Source: Proteiniclasticum ruminis
GTDB taxonomy: Bacteria; Bacillota; Clostridia; Clostridiales; Clostridiaceae
Assembly (NCBI RefSeq): GCF_900115135.1
Contig: NZ_FOVK01000015.1
Location: forward strand, 1 to 42,727
Reading direction: 5' to 3'
Length of the DNA stretch: 42,727 bases
Shown: in pieces, positions 13,862 to 21,915 of the stretch
Layout of the letters: every line of letters starts with the position of its first letter
Numbering within the stretch: position 1 is the stretch's first letter
Made by a program: the position numbers and the translations under genes
The notes under the pieces: model-generated
The model's input: only the letters and a program-made list of their open reading frames with translations
What the model was told of the DNA's origin: nothing
Databases searched by the model: none

Positions 13862-14560
13862 ATGAAGATAGTTCTCATCCATGGCCAAAATCATAAAGGA
13901 AGTTCGTATCATATTGGAAGAATGATTGAGAATAAACTGCCAGGAGAGAAAGAAGTGACAGAGTTTTTTCTGCCGCGAGATCTCAATCATTTCTGTGTTG
14001 GATGCTACCGGTGCATTGAAGATGAAAGCCAGTGTCCTTTCTATGGGGAGAAAAAGAAGATGATGGATAAAGTGGAGGAAGCGGATCTTCTTATTTTCAC
14101 AACACCAACCTATTGTATGAGAGCCTCTGCACCCATGAAGAGTTTTCTGGATCTGACGTTCAGCTACTGGATGGTCCATAAACCCAGAAAAGTCATGTTC
14201 CAAAAAAATGCTGTGGTGGTGACAACCGCTGCTGGCAGCGGAATGAGACATGCTTTGAAAGATATCTCTAATGCGCTGTTCTTCTGGGGGATACCCAAAA
14301 TCAAAACCTATGGCGTCGGTGTGCAAGCGATGAACTGGGCAGGAGTTTCTGATCAGAAGAAGTCACAGATCGAAAAAAGAACGGACCGGATTGCAAGAAG
14401 TCTTCAGCGTAACCATCACCCCAAAGCAGGGATGAAGACAAAGGTTTTTTTCCTTATGATGAGAAAGATGCAGCAAGGGAATAGAGGTGCAAGTATCTCC
14501 GAGAAAAACTATTGGGAAAAAGAAGGTTGGCTGGGAAAGGTTCGACCTTGGCAGAGCTGA
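13862..14560 (+). CDS. iron-sulfur flavoprotein-like NAD(P)H-dependent FMN reductase
   Basis: A 232-residue flavodoxin-fold protein. The start MKIVLIHGQNHKGSSY gives the FMN phosphate loop. Residues C45, C48, C51 and C58 form the compact C-x2-C-x2-C-x6-C motif of archaeal/clostridial iron-sulfur flavoproteins, which holds a [4Fe-4S] cluster. FTTPTYCMRASAPMKSFLDL follows as expected for the family. AGGTGGTG precedes the ATG. Family members move electrons from ferredoxin or NAD(P)H to oxygen species, quinones or other acceptors; the partner here is unknown. A basic C-terminal extension (about 185-232) is unusual. Confidence 0.78.
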   Translation: MKIVLIHGQNHKGSSYHIGRMIENKLPGEKEVTEFFLPRDLNHFCVGCYRCIEDESQCPFYGEKKKMMDKVEEADLLIFTTPTYCMRASAPMKSFLDLTFSYWMVHKPRKVMFQKNAVVVTTAAGSGMRHALKDISNALFFWGIPKIKTYGVGVQAMNWAGVSDQKKSQIEKRTDRIARSLQRNHHPKAGMKTKVFFLMMRKMQQGNRGASISEKNYWEKEGWLGKVRPWQS

Positions 14561-14611
14561 CAGTGAAGCAAGTTTCCTAGGTTGTGTACAAGATCATAAG
14601 AAGGGGATTGT

Positions 14612-15271
14612 ATGAAAAAGGAAGATCTGATTTTGAGCCTTGATGGGAACCCAGACTACAAACAGATGGCTTTGGATTTCGCGGAGAAAAAAGAGGACCT
14701 GGAGTTTGTGGTGAAGTTTGTGAAAAAGGAGCAGTCCAGCCTGAAGTATAAAGCCTCAAAAATCATAAGGCTCATCAGCGAGGAACACCCTGAAGTGCTC
14801 AAGCCTCACATGGATGAGATCTTTTCCTGGATCCATCATCAGAACAGCTTCATCAAATGGGATGGGATTTTTGTCATGGCAAATCTTGCCGGATATGTAG
14901 AACAGGAAAATCAGCTTTCCTATGTTGAGGCTTATCTTTCTCTTCTAGAAGATCCACAAATGATTACCGCAGGCAATGCAGGTGGTAATGCCTGGAAAAT
15001 AGTTCATGCACTGCCTCAGTTTGAAGGAATCATCACAGAGAAGCTTCTTTCAGTACCTGAGATCATCTATGTTCACAAGGGAGAGCCCTCTCCGGAATGC
15101 AATGCCATTGTATGTGGGAAGGTGCTCGAATGTTTTGAGCAGTATTATGACCAGTCAGCGCATCAGGAAGAAATACTGCAATTTGCAAAGAAGCAATTAC
15201 ATAGTGAGAGGAAAGCTGTGGCGAAAAAAGCGGTACTGTTTGTAAAGCGAGTGGAAGAAATGAAGAAGTAG
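14612..15271 (+). CDS. HEAT-repeat protein
   Basis: A 219-residue all-helical protein without signal or membrane segment; AGAAGGGG five bases before the ATG. Repeating helix pairs such as SLKYKASKIIRLISEEHPEV, FIKWDGIFVMANLAGYV and ERKAVAKKAVLFVKRVEE are HEAT/armadillo-like. These act as binding scaffolds; some relatives are DNA glycosylases, but no catalytic motif can be pointed to. It opens a run of three small genes (to 16909) with 15-40-base gaps. Confidence 0.65.
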   Translation: MKKEDLILSLDGNPDYKQMALDFAEKKEDLEFVVKFVKKEQSSLKYKASKIIRLISEEHPEVLKPHMDEIFSWIHHQNSFIKWDGIFVMANLAGYVEQENQLSYVEAYLSLLEDPQMITAGNAGGNAWKIVHALPQFEGIITEKLLSVPEIIYVHKGEPSPECNAIVCGKVLECFEQYYDQSAHQEEILQFAKKQLHSERKAVAKKAVLFVKRVEEMKK

Positions 15272-15295
15272 AGAGAGAGTATTGGAGGGATATTT

Positions 15296-15763
15296 TTGAA
15301 TGTTGATTCTAAAAAACTGCAGCTCCTGCGAACCCCCTTACCGGAACCCACAGAGGAAGTGCTGAAAGAAGCGCTTGGTAATACATATGGGATATACTGC
15401 CAATTTCTTGAAGGGCTGAACCTAGAGGACATCCGGCTAAACTGGAAGTTTTATAAAGATGGCCAAGCATGGCTTGGAAAAGGAATCTATGGCTGGACTG
15501 GTCCTAGAGGTGGAAGAAAAGAAACAACTGTATGTTGGCTGTCCATCTGGGACGGGTTTTTCAAAGTGACGGTATATGTGCCAGACCGGGAGAAAGAGAA
15601 TATGATGAACCTTCCTATGAAAGAGAATCTTAGGAAAGAGATCGCTGAAACCCGAAAACTTGGCGAAAAGCTAAGGTTTTTCCCCGTTGTTTTTGAAGTC
15701 TATACCAAAGAAACACTGGAGGATCTAAGTAAAGTGCTTTCATTTAGGAAAGCCGTGAGATAA
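15296..15763 (+). CDS. DUF3788 family protein
   Basis: A 155-residue protein from TTG (GGAGGG six bases upstream). It reads LKEALGNTYGIYCQFLEGL, LNWKFYKDGQAWLGKGIY, TVCWLSIWDGFFKVTVYV, then RFFPVVFEV, as in DUF3788, relatives of YdhG/DUF1801-type small proteins. Biochemical role unknown. It lies 24 bases after the HEAT-repeat gene and 39 bases before the pRiA4b gene, so probably co-transcribed. Confidence 0.72.
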   Translation: MNVDSKKLQLLRTPLPEPTEEVLKEALGNTYGIYCQFLEGLNLEDIRLNWKFYKDGQAWLGKGIYGWTGPRGGRKETTVCWLSIWDGFFKVTVYVPDREKENMMNLPMKENLRKEIAETRKLGEKLRFFPVVFEVYTKETLEDLSKVLSFRKAVR

Positions 15764-15802
15764 AGACCCAATGCTAAAACGAACTGAATGTGGAGGTATT
15801 AT

Positions 15803-16909
15803 ATGCAGATCGCACTAACGAAAAAGCTTGCAGATGCTTTAAAACAAAAGCCAGAAGCCTTTGATGAATCCATCAGTCCACTCTTCACCTGGACAGCAAA
15901 CTGGACCACAATCTGGAGTGACAGAAAGACCGAGGAGCTTCTGATTCTCATAAATAACGCTACTAGATTCACAGTGGCAATTTATAAGGTGAAGAAAAAA
16001 GATCTGAAGAATTTCGAGCGCATAGCTGTGGAAGGTATCCGGAAAACCATGCTTGCGATGAATCTCAATCCGGAGATGGTAGAAGAATATTTGAGGCTCT
16101 CAGGGAGCTTTGTCTATGCAAAAAACAGCAACCGCCAGATCACCTCTTGGATGACCCAGACAGGAATTGATCTTTCCATCCCCATTGCGGATAGTTATGC
16201 CCATGTTCCGAATTTCTACAGTGATACCCTTGGTGCACTGGTGAACCACAATACTTTTAGAAAAGCAGGATCCAGCAAGGATGTTATCCATGTACCTTTC
16301 ATGGACATGGTTACAGAACTTCAGAAACTTACGGGAATGAAAGCCTATGATACCAGAGCTTTTGAACTCCAGATCACACTGGACCTTGAAATCTATCAGG
16401 TGAAAAGAAGAGTCCTCGTGCCTTCAGACATCAGTTTTGAAAATCTCCATAGGGTCATACAAAGTGCATTTGGATGGCAGGACTACCATCTCTTTGAATT
16501 TGAGATGAAGGACGAGAAAACTGGAAAAGTTATCAAGAGAATTGTGCCAAGGGAAGAGGATCTTGAGTACCATGAAGAGGATGAAACGATGGAAGGCCGT
16601 ATTCTTTCAGAGTTCATGCCAAAGATAAGAGAAATCAATTATGTCTATGATTTTGGCGACTATTGGGAACATCAGATCACTTTTCTGAAGGAACATGAAC
16701 ACTATGATGGCAGTCTTCCTTTTCTTCTGGAGTTAGAAGGAAAAACTCCACCAGAAGATGTGGGAGGTGTCGGAGGTTTTCAAGATTTCCTGGAAGCTAA
16801 AAAAGATCCATCTCATCCAAGATATGAAGATCTTCTCCATTGGAATCCCTACTGGAAGCCTGAACTGGCCGATTGGGAAAAACGCCCCAGACTTCTGCGC
16901 ATCTATTGA
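15803..16909 (+). CDS. pRiA4b ORF-3-like domain protein
   Basis: A 368-residue protein; ATG at 15803 with GGAGG seven bases upstream. Residues 1-165 resemble an N-terminal domain seen with this family (LFTWTANWTTIWSDRKTEEL). The C-terminal ~190 residues carry the plasmid pRiA4b ORF-3 fold: FELQITLDLEIYQVKRRVLV, LHRVIQSAFGWQDYHLFEF, YVYDFGDYWEHQITF and the proline/tryptophan-rich end WNPYWKPEL. Function unknown despite the wide distribution. Followed by a strong bidirectional terminator. Confidence 0.8.
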   Translation: MQIALTKKLADALKQKPEAFDESISPLFTWTANWTTIWSDRKTEELLILINNATRFTVAIYKVKKKDLKNFERIAVEGIRKTMLAMNLNPEMVEEYLRLSGSFVYAKNSNRQITSWMTQTGIDLSIPIADSYAHVPNFYSDTLGALVNHNTFRKAGSSKDVIHVPFMDMVTELQKLTGMKAYDTRAFELQITLDLEIYQVKRRVLVPSDISFENLHRVIQSAFGWQDYHLFEFEMKDEKTGKVIKRIVPREEDLEYHEEDETMEGRILSEFMPKIREINYVYDFGDYWEHQITFLKEHEHYDGSLPFLLELEGKTPPEDVGGVGGFQDFLEAKKDPSHPRYEDLLHWNPYWKPELADWEKRPRLLRIY

Positions 16910-16939
16910 AGCTTCGAAAATGTATGGACTGAAAAAGGA

Positions 16940-16975
16940 AAACTCCCCTGTTGGCAATGCCTGACAGGGGAGTTT
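16940..16975. terminator. bidirectional terminator
   Basis: A perfect 12-bp stem (AAACTCCCCTGT / ACAGGGGAGTTT) with a 12-nt loop sits between convergent genes ending at 16909 and 16996. Confidence 0.82.
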
Positions 16976-16995
16976 CTATAGGGTTTATAATGAAA

Positions 16996-18321
16996 TTATC
17001 TTGGCAAGAAAGCAAGCTTAAGGACAAAGACGATGAACAGGAAGTAAAGCAGAGGATGAATCTCTTTGGTCTTTCCGGTAGCAAGCTTTGTGATAGGGTA
17101 GAAAATCAGTCCTGCAGCAATACCATTGGAGATGCTGTAGGTGAATGCCATGATAGCCAGAGTAAAGAATGCGGGCAAGGATTCCTCAAAGTCATCAAAG
17201 TTGATGTTCTTGATGGTAGTCATCATAAGGACACCTACAACGATGAGGGCAGGAGCAGTTGCCTGGGCTGGAACCATCAGAGCAAAAGGCGCAAGGAAGA
17301 TGGACAGAAGGAAAAGCACACCTGTAGTAACAGCGGTAAGACCTGTTTTTCCACCTTCTGCAACACCTGCTGCAGATTCCACATAAGTAGTAACGGTAGA
17401 GGTACCAAGAAGGGCACCAGCAGAAGTAGCAACGGCATCTGCGAGCATCGCTTTCTCCATATTTGGGAGCTTTCCGTCCTGATCCAGCATACCTGCTTTG
17501 GCGCCAGTACCGATGAGGGTACCAATGGTGTCAAACATATCTACAAGCATGAAGGAAAGAATCACTACAAATACACTGCTCAGCATGGCTACGAGGCCAT
17601 TTTCCATATTGAAGAGCTGGGCAAATCCAGGAGTGAAGGCCTTCCCCAGTGTAGGCATGATGTTCAAGGAGAAACTGTTGAAGGTGGTATCCGTAACACC
17701 CATGGGGATGCCGATGAGTGTGGTGGCAATGATGCCAAGAAGCAAGCCGCCACGTACTTTTTTAGCCATGAGCACTGCTGTGATCACAAGTCCTATGACC
17801 GCAAGAAGAACGGTTGGTTCGGTGAAGTCACCGATGGTGACGAGGGTTGCTTCTGAGTTCACAACGATTCCTGAGTTCTGGAATCCGATGAATGCGATGA
17901 AAAGACCAATACCAGCGCCAATGGCGTGTTTTAGAGAGTTTGGAATGGCTTCCACAATGACTTTTCTGAATCCAGTGACGGTCAGTATGATAAAGAAAAT
18001 TCCGGAAAGAAATACAGCAGCCAGTGCTGCTTCCCAGGTATATCCCAGAGCACCAACCACAGTATAGGCAAAGAATGCATTGAGACCCATACCAGGAGCT
18101 TGAGCAAAGGGGAGTTTGGCATATAGACCCATGATGAGGGTACCAATGGCAGCAGAGATACAGGTTGCCATAAATACAGCATTGAAATCCATACCTGCCA
18201 CGGATAAATAGACGGGATTTACAACCAGAATGTATGCCATGGTGACAAAAGTAGTGAGTCCGGCGATAACTTCAGTTCTGACTGTGGTGTTGTGTTCCTT
18301 CAATTTGAAGAACTCATTCAT
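16996..18321 (-). CDS. NCS2-family purine permease (AzgA/GhxP-like)
   Basis: A 441-residue membrane protein. The start at 18321 is chosen because AGGAGG lies nine bases upstream; the frame continues further but is leader RNA. It begins MNEFFKLKEHNTTVRTEVIA, then GLTTFVTMAYILVVNPVYLS, the hallmark of the hypoxanthine/guanine/adenine branch of NCS2. Other family marks are FAQAPGMGLNAFFAYTVV and LGTSTVTTYVESAAGVAEGG. It imports purine bases with protons. The long 5' leader contains a guanine-class riboswitch, which supports guanine, hypoxanthine or xanthine as substrate. Confidence 0.92.
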   Translation of the reverse strand: MNEFFKLKEHNTTVRTEVIAGLTTFVTMAYILVVNPVYLSVAGMDFNAVFMATCISAAIGTLIMGLYAKLPFAQAPGMGLNAFFAYTVVGALGYTWEAALAAVFLSGIFFIILTVTGFRKVIVEAIPNSLKHAIGAGIGLFIAFIGFQNSGIVVNSEATLVTIGDFTEPTVLLAVIGLVITAVLMAKKVRGGLLLGIIATTLIGIPMGVTDTTFNSFSLNIMPTLGKAFTPGFAQLFNMENGLVAMLSSVFVVILSFMLVDMFDTIGTLIGTGAKAGMLDQDGKLPNMEKAMLADAVATSAGALLGTSTVTTYVESAAGVAEGGKTGLTAVTTGVLFLLSIFLAPFALMVPAQATAPALIVVGVLMMTTIKNINFDDFEESLPAFFTLAIMAFTYSISNGIAAGLIFYPITKLATGKTKEIHPLLYFLFIVFVLKLAFLPR

Positions 18322-18409
18322 GTTTTGTTGCCTCCTAAAAATCGTTATTTTAGAACATAAATTGAGATCTCTTTTCAGTGCCCAAACATTAGGATGGTAG
18401 AATAATTGC

Positions 18410-18460
18410 AAAAAAATAGAGCTCGGCGGTAGGTTGTCTTGTGAGTGAAACCAATCCGTC
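18410..18460 (-). terminator. possible riboswitch-controlled terminator
   Basis: On the minus strand a G/C-rich imperfect hairpin (CGGATTGGTT with AACCTACCG) is followed within ten bases by seven T (18416-18410). It lies between the aptamer and the permease start, the place of an expression platform. The pairing is imperfect, so the call is tentative. Confidence 0.4.
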
Positions 18461-18555
18461 CGGCTTTCTCTTTGTTGGCGCGGCAGGGAAATAAGTCCAT
18501 GTCATCTGAATGTATTTTCTAAAGGATAGAAAGTCCAGTTCAAAAAGACATGTTC

Positions 18556-18625
18556 ACTCATAGTAGAATGATTTAAGGTCATTCTGTAGAGACTGTCGAA
18601 CCACATTATCGGACACTATATGAGT
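18556..18625 (-). ncRNA. purine riboswitch aptamer, guanine class
   Basis: Read on the minus strand: P1 ACTCATA...TATGAGT; J2/3 AGTCTCTAC; P3 AGAATGA/TCATTCT enclosing the canonical loop CCTTAAA; J3/1 ACTATG. The base that sets specificity is C (ACTATG), as in guanine aptamers; adenine aptamers have T. P2 is short with a bulge, and its loop (around TAATGTGG) is longer than the usual seven bases. It starts about 20 bases after the predicted transcription start and lies 235 bases before the permease. Confidence 0.85.
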
Positions 18626-18651
18626 TTTCTCTATATTCAATTCTTAGGTAC

Positions 18652-18680
18652 ATAATACCAAATGATCGGTATATGGTCAA
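18652..18680 (-). promoter_or_regulatory. sigma-A-type promoter of the purine permease
   Basis: On the minus strand TTGACC (18680-18675) and TATTAT (18657-18652) are separated by exactly 17 bases; the predicted start is near 18645, just ahead of the riboswitch. Confidence 0.7.
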
Positions 18681-18689
18681 ACGTTTTTT

Positions 18690-19013
18690 AACAAAAAGAG
18701 AATAATATTCGTCTTTTTTTGGTGTGTGGTTGTTCTGGTGCGTCTGTTCAGAGTGTCTCATCCAAGGATATCTGCCATTCTTCCGATCCTATTATCTATC
18801 TAGAAAGCTTAAAGAGAACTCAACATTCGCCTTTTGGTCATTTAGCCTGAATATGAAGATAATGAATACACAGTGAAATATTTGTATAAGAATCATGGAT
18901 TTACGCTCAAAGTCCAAGGGATATTGTATAATGATTTCACTGCAGGATTGAACGGATTGCTTTTAGGATATCTTGTGGAACCTAACGCTATCGCAATGCT
19001 TTCAAGCATTTGA
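18690..19013 (+). pseudogene. decayed gene, possibly a lipoprotein
   Basis: Coding-like text survives in more than one frame. KKRIIFVFF at about 18692 is followed, after a run of seven T, by LVCGCSGASVQSVSSKDIC and later YLESLKRTQHSPFGHLA up to a TGA at 18848. One frame over, EYEDNEYTVKYLYKNHGFTL continues to a TGA at 19011-19013. The first part resembles a lipoprotein signal. The pieces join if one or two bases are removed. No homologue recognised. The last 46 codons could alternatively be read from a GTG at 18873. Confidence 0.35.
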
Positions 19014-19024
19014 AGGAGGTTAAT

Positions 19025-19387
19025 ATGAAGAAGATTGTAGTACTTTTACTCATGCTGTTCAGCGTATCTTTTGTCATTGCAGGATGCTCCAGCTCACCAA
19101 GTGAAGAACCTCAAACTCCGGAAGAGACACCAGCAGAAGGAGAAGAGGAAGAACTGATGCTTACACTGGAGGAACTCAGTGCCTTTGACGGCAAAAATGG
19201 AAACAAAGCCTATGTTGCTGTGGATGGCATCATCTATGATGTTACAGATTCCTCTGCATGGAAGGATGGAAACCATAATGGAAATCAGGCAGGTCAGGAT
19301 CTGACCAAGGAAATCATGGAAGATTCTCCTCACGGTATCAGTGCACTGGAGAATGTCCCTGCCATTGGTAAACTTGTAGAAAACTGA
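19025..19387 (+). CDS. lipoprotein with cytochrome b5-like haem/steroid-binding domain
   Basis: A 120-residue protein; AAGGAGG precedes the ATG at 19025. The signal peptide ends in the lipobox IAGC (Cys near residue 21), then a Pro/Glu-rich spacer (SSPSEEPQTPEETPAEGEEE) and a ~75-residue domain: LTLEELSAFDGKNGNKAYVA, VDGIIYDVTDSSAWKDGNHN, and HGISALENVPAIGKL. This is the predicted cytochrome-b5-like haem/steroid-binding family of anaerobes. The domain should face the outside. The ligand is not certain; haem and a redox role are plausible. Confidence 0.82.
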   Translation: MKKIVVLLLMLFSVSFVIAGCSSSPSEEPQTPEETPAEGEEEELMLTLEELSAFDGKNGNKAYVAVDGIIYDVTDSSAWKDGNHNGNQAGQDLTKEIMEDSPHGISALENVPAIGKLVEN

Positions 19388-19400
19388 TGATACACCTTAG

Positions 19401-19445
19401 AAGTCTTGGATGCTCCCGTGAAGGGCGCCAAGGCTTTCTTTTTTC
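19401..19445 (+). terminator. intrinsic terminator
   Basis: AAGTCTTGG pairs with CCAAGGCTT (one wobble) and is followed by TCTTTTTT. Confidence 0.72.
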
Positions 19446-19578
19446 TGCTTCTTGATTCTTCAACATACTGGAACTAGAATGAAAGCAAGAAATTCTATGA
19501 TTCAATTGAAAACAAATGCATGACGAAATGGAAAATAGAATTTAACATAGGACCACGAGAAAGGAAGGTGCCAAGTGG

Positions 19579-20415
19579 ATGTCAGTTTCTGAAAAGTACC
19601 GTAAAGATCTGGAGGAAATATGTGCGCATAGATATGATCTTGGAGGGGATCTTTGGACAAGCGAAGATAAAAGAATTCTGAAAGGATCCCCTTTTTCACT
19701 GATTGAATCTGTGCAGTATCTGCTGGAAATCGGCATGAAGCCAGAGGAGCCTCTATTGATGGAAGCTGCTGATCTCCTTTTTTCCCTTTGGAGAGAAGAT
19801 GGCCGGTTTCAAGTGTATCCCAAAGGCGCCCTCTATCCTTGCCAGACCATTCATGTACTGAATACTTTGGGTCGTCTAGGATATGCAAAGGACAGAAGAC
19901 TGCAGAGAACCTTTCAGCATCTGCTAGAGATACAGCACGAGGATGGAGGATGGCGATGCCAAAAATTCAGCTATGGCCATGGACCAGAGACGGAATTCTC
20001 CAATCCTTTTCCCACACTGATTGCACTAGATGCCTTCAGATACACGACATGGATCAATCAAAAAGAGGAACTGAATGAGGCAATAGAGTTTCTTCTACGT
20101 CACTGGACCACGAAGCTGCCCTTGGGTCCCTGCCATTATGGCATTGGCACTCTTTTTAGTCAGGTGGAGTATCCTTTTCGGACTTATAATCTCTTCTATT
20201 ATGTCTATGTTCTCTCTTATTATGATTGTGCAAAAGGAGATCCCAGGTTTCTGGATGCACTATCGCAGCTGAGATCCAAAACAGAAGATGGACAAATTGT
20301 TGTAGAAAGATCAGTTCCCAAGCTCTCAAAGCTTTCCTTCTGCAAGAAAGGCGAGAAAAGTGCACTTGCCACAATGAAATACAATGAAATCCTTAAGAAT
20401 CTAAAACACCAATAA
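19579..20415 (+). CDS. prenyltransferase/terpene-cyclase-like alpha/alpha-toroid protein
   Basis: A 278-residue cytosolic protein. It contains repeated helix-turn units of the alpha/alpha toroid, with motifs LLFSLWREDGRF, HLLEIQHEDGGWRC and FPTLIALDAFRY, the QxxDGGW-type repeats of squalene-hopene cyclases and prenyltransferases. At under 300 residues it is much shorter than cyclases (>600) and lacks an obvious DxDD motif, so catalysis of cyclisation is doubtful; it may bind a ligand or be a degradative enzyme of the same fold. AAGGAAGG lies upstream. Confidence 0.65.
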   Translation: MSVSEKYRKDLEEICAHRYDLGGDLWTSEDKRILKGSPFSLIESVQYLLEIGMKPEEPLLMEAADLLFSLWREDGRFQVYPKGALYPCQTIHVLNTLGRLGYAKDRRLQRTFQHLLEIQHEDGGWRCQKFSYGHGPETEFSNPFPTLIALDAFRYTTWINQKEELNEAIEFLLRHWTTKLPLGPCHYGIGTLFSQVEYPFRTYNLFYYVYVLSYYDCAKGDPRFLDALSQLRSKTEDGQIVVERSVPKLSKLSFCKKGEKSALATMKYNEILKNLKHQ

Positions 20416-20440
20416 GAAAGAAGTTCAAATTGAGTGATAC

Positions 20441-20486
20441 AAAAGGACATCCGCTGCACCGTAACACAGCTGTATGTCCTTTTTTC
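20441..20486. terminator. bidirectional terminator
   Basis: AAAAGGACAT / ATGTCCTTTT (10 bp) between the convergent genes ending at 20415 and 20486, T-rich on both sides. Confidence 0.8.
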
Positions 20487-21721
20487 TATTTTATGACGCT
20501 GACATGATTGAGTTTACGGTACTCTGTGGGAGTATGCTCATAATAGCGTTTGAATGTTTTGGAAAAGTAGTTCACATCCGAAATGCCGCAGTATTGAGCG
20601 ATGGTCTGGACCTGAAGATTTGTGGTGGTGAGAAGCTGTGCGCCATGTTTCATGCGACGCTCGTTCACATAGTCTGTCAGTGTTTTTCCAATCTCTTTTT
20701 TGAACAGTGTAGAGAGATAGCCAGGAGACATGGCGTGGAGCTTTGCCAAAGAATGCAAAGAAAGATCTCCAGTGAGGTCTGCATCCACAGAGACTAAGAT
20801 CTTTTGAATCGTTCGAGAGTACTTATCATAGGAATGCTTCTTCACGAGTCTGCAGTACGCAGTGATAAAATCCGTCATGAGCGGGATGACGGAAGATAAA
20901 TCCGTCATGAGTTCGATTTTCTTAGCAAATTCTGAGGACACTTTATCCAGGTATAGAGGATGCACTGCGCCATTCTCCGCAGCTTTTCTCAGTAAAGTAT
21001 TGATGATGATGCAGTAGTTTTTGGCGTTTCTTAATGGATCAGAGACTCTCTTTTTGAGTGCCAGTTCACTGAAGGATGTCAGCATTTGAAGGGCCTTATG
21101 CGTTTGTCCTAAAGAAACAGCACGTAGGAGCTGATTCTCTACTTGGTAGCGCTGCTCCAAGTACTCCATAGAAATCAGCGTATCCTGAACCGTAGGACTA
21201 TTTTCTTCAACATCAGCGGGATTTGTAAACACGGTATCTTCTTGTACAACAATTAATGCAAAAGAATCACTGCCACGCCAGAGCGTTTCTGCCATGGCAT
21301 TTAGTGAGAACATAAAGACCCGGTCATCTTGAAAAACGGGAATCATGCCATAGTAGTCCTCCATTTGGCTGTATAAGTGTGGAGGAATGCGGAGTCTTTC
21401 CAGTTCCTGAAGAAGATGGTTATGTGTGATCTGTGTTTTAAGATACGGACCTATGAAAAGAAATGTATTTTTCTTATCAGGCAAAATGAAGTAAATATAA
21501 TTGCAGAGATACTGGTCCGTGAGCTTATAGATGGTGTTGGGCTGGGATTTCATCGGAAGCTCTTTAAAGGTATAAAAGTACTCCTCAGGACGATTTAAGA
21601 AATGTCTGATGCCTAGATCCAGTGACTCATCATGGAATGAAATGTCACTCAGAAAATAATACTTCACATTGAGTTTCTTCAGTATATTCAGGTAGAAAGT
21701 AAGTTCACGATCATACTCCAT
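20486..21721 (-). CDS. AraC-family regulator of the adjacent glycoside locus
   Basis: A 411-residue regulator if started at the ATG at 21721 (AAGGAG twelve bases upstream); an ATG at 21733 touches that site, and the frame itself runs to 21838. The last ~100 residues are the two HTH units of AraC/XylS proteins (SLHSLAKLHAMSPGYLSTLF, KEIGKTLTDYVNERRM, TIAQYCGISDVNYFSKTFKR). The first ~290 residues are a sensor region without recognised motif (YFILPDKKNTFLFIGPYLKT), as in YesN-type regulators. It is divergent from the GPH symporter and GH2 genes, so it most likely activates them on sensing the sugar. Confidence 0.85.
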   Translation of the reverse strand: MEYDRELTFYLNILKKLNVKYYFLSDISFHDESLDLGIRHFLNRPEEYFYTFKELPMKSQPNTIYKLTDQYLCNYIYFILPDKKNTFLFIGPYLKTQITHNHLLQELERLRIPPHLYSQMEDYYGMIPVFQDDRVFMFSLNAMAETLWRGSDSFALIVVQEDTVFTNPADVEENSPTVQDTLISMEYLEQRYQVENQLLRAVSLGQTHKALQMLTSFSELALKKRVSDPLRNAKNYCIIINTLLRKAAENGAVHPLYLDKVSSEFAKKIELMTDLSSVIPLMTDFITAYCRLVKKHSYDKYSRTIQKILVSVDADLTGDLSLHSLAKLHAMSPGYLSTLFKKEIGKTLTDYVNERRMKHGAQLLTTTNLQVQTIAQYCGISDVNYFSKTFKRYYEHTPTEYRKLNHVSVIK

Positions 21722-21915
21722 AGCAAGCCACATCTCCTTTATAAAGCACAAGTTTATGATTACTAGTATGATGGGGATTTTTACGAAAAACAAGGAACAT
21801 CTGAAAATAATACGAAAACATCTGAAAAAAATACTCACGATTAAACGTTATCATTGGTAGTATAAATGTGAAAAGCAGAAGGAAGAGTTTTCTGCCAAAA
21901 GAAAGGGGATTACCA

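Noticed and set aside
16951-17856. 301-codon plus-strand frame
   Set aside because: It is antisense to the clearly coding NCS2 permease, is rich in Cys/His/Gly without domain logic, and runs across the bidirectional terminator.
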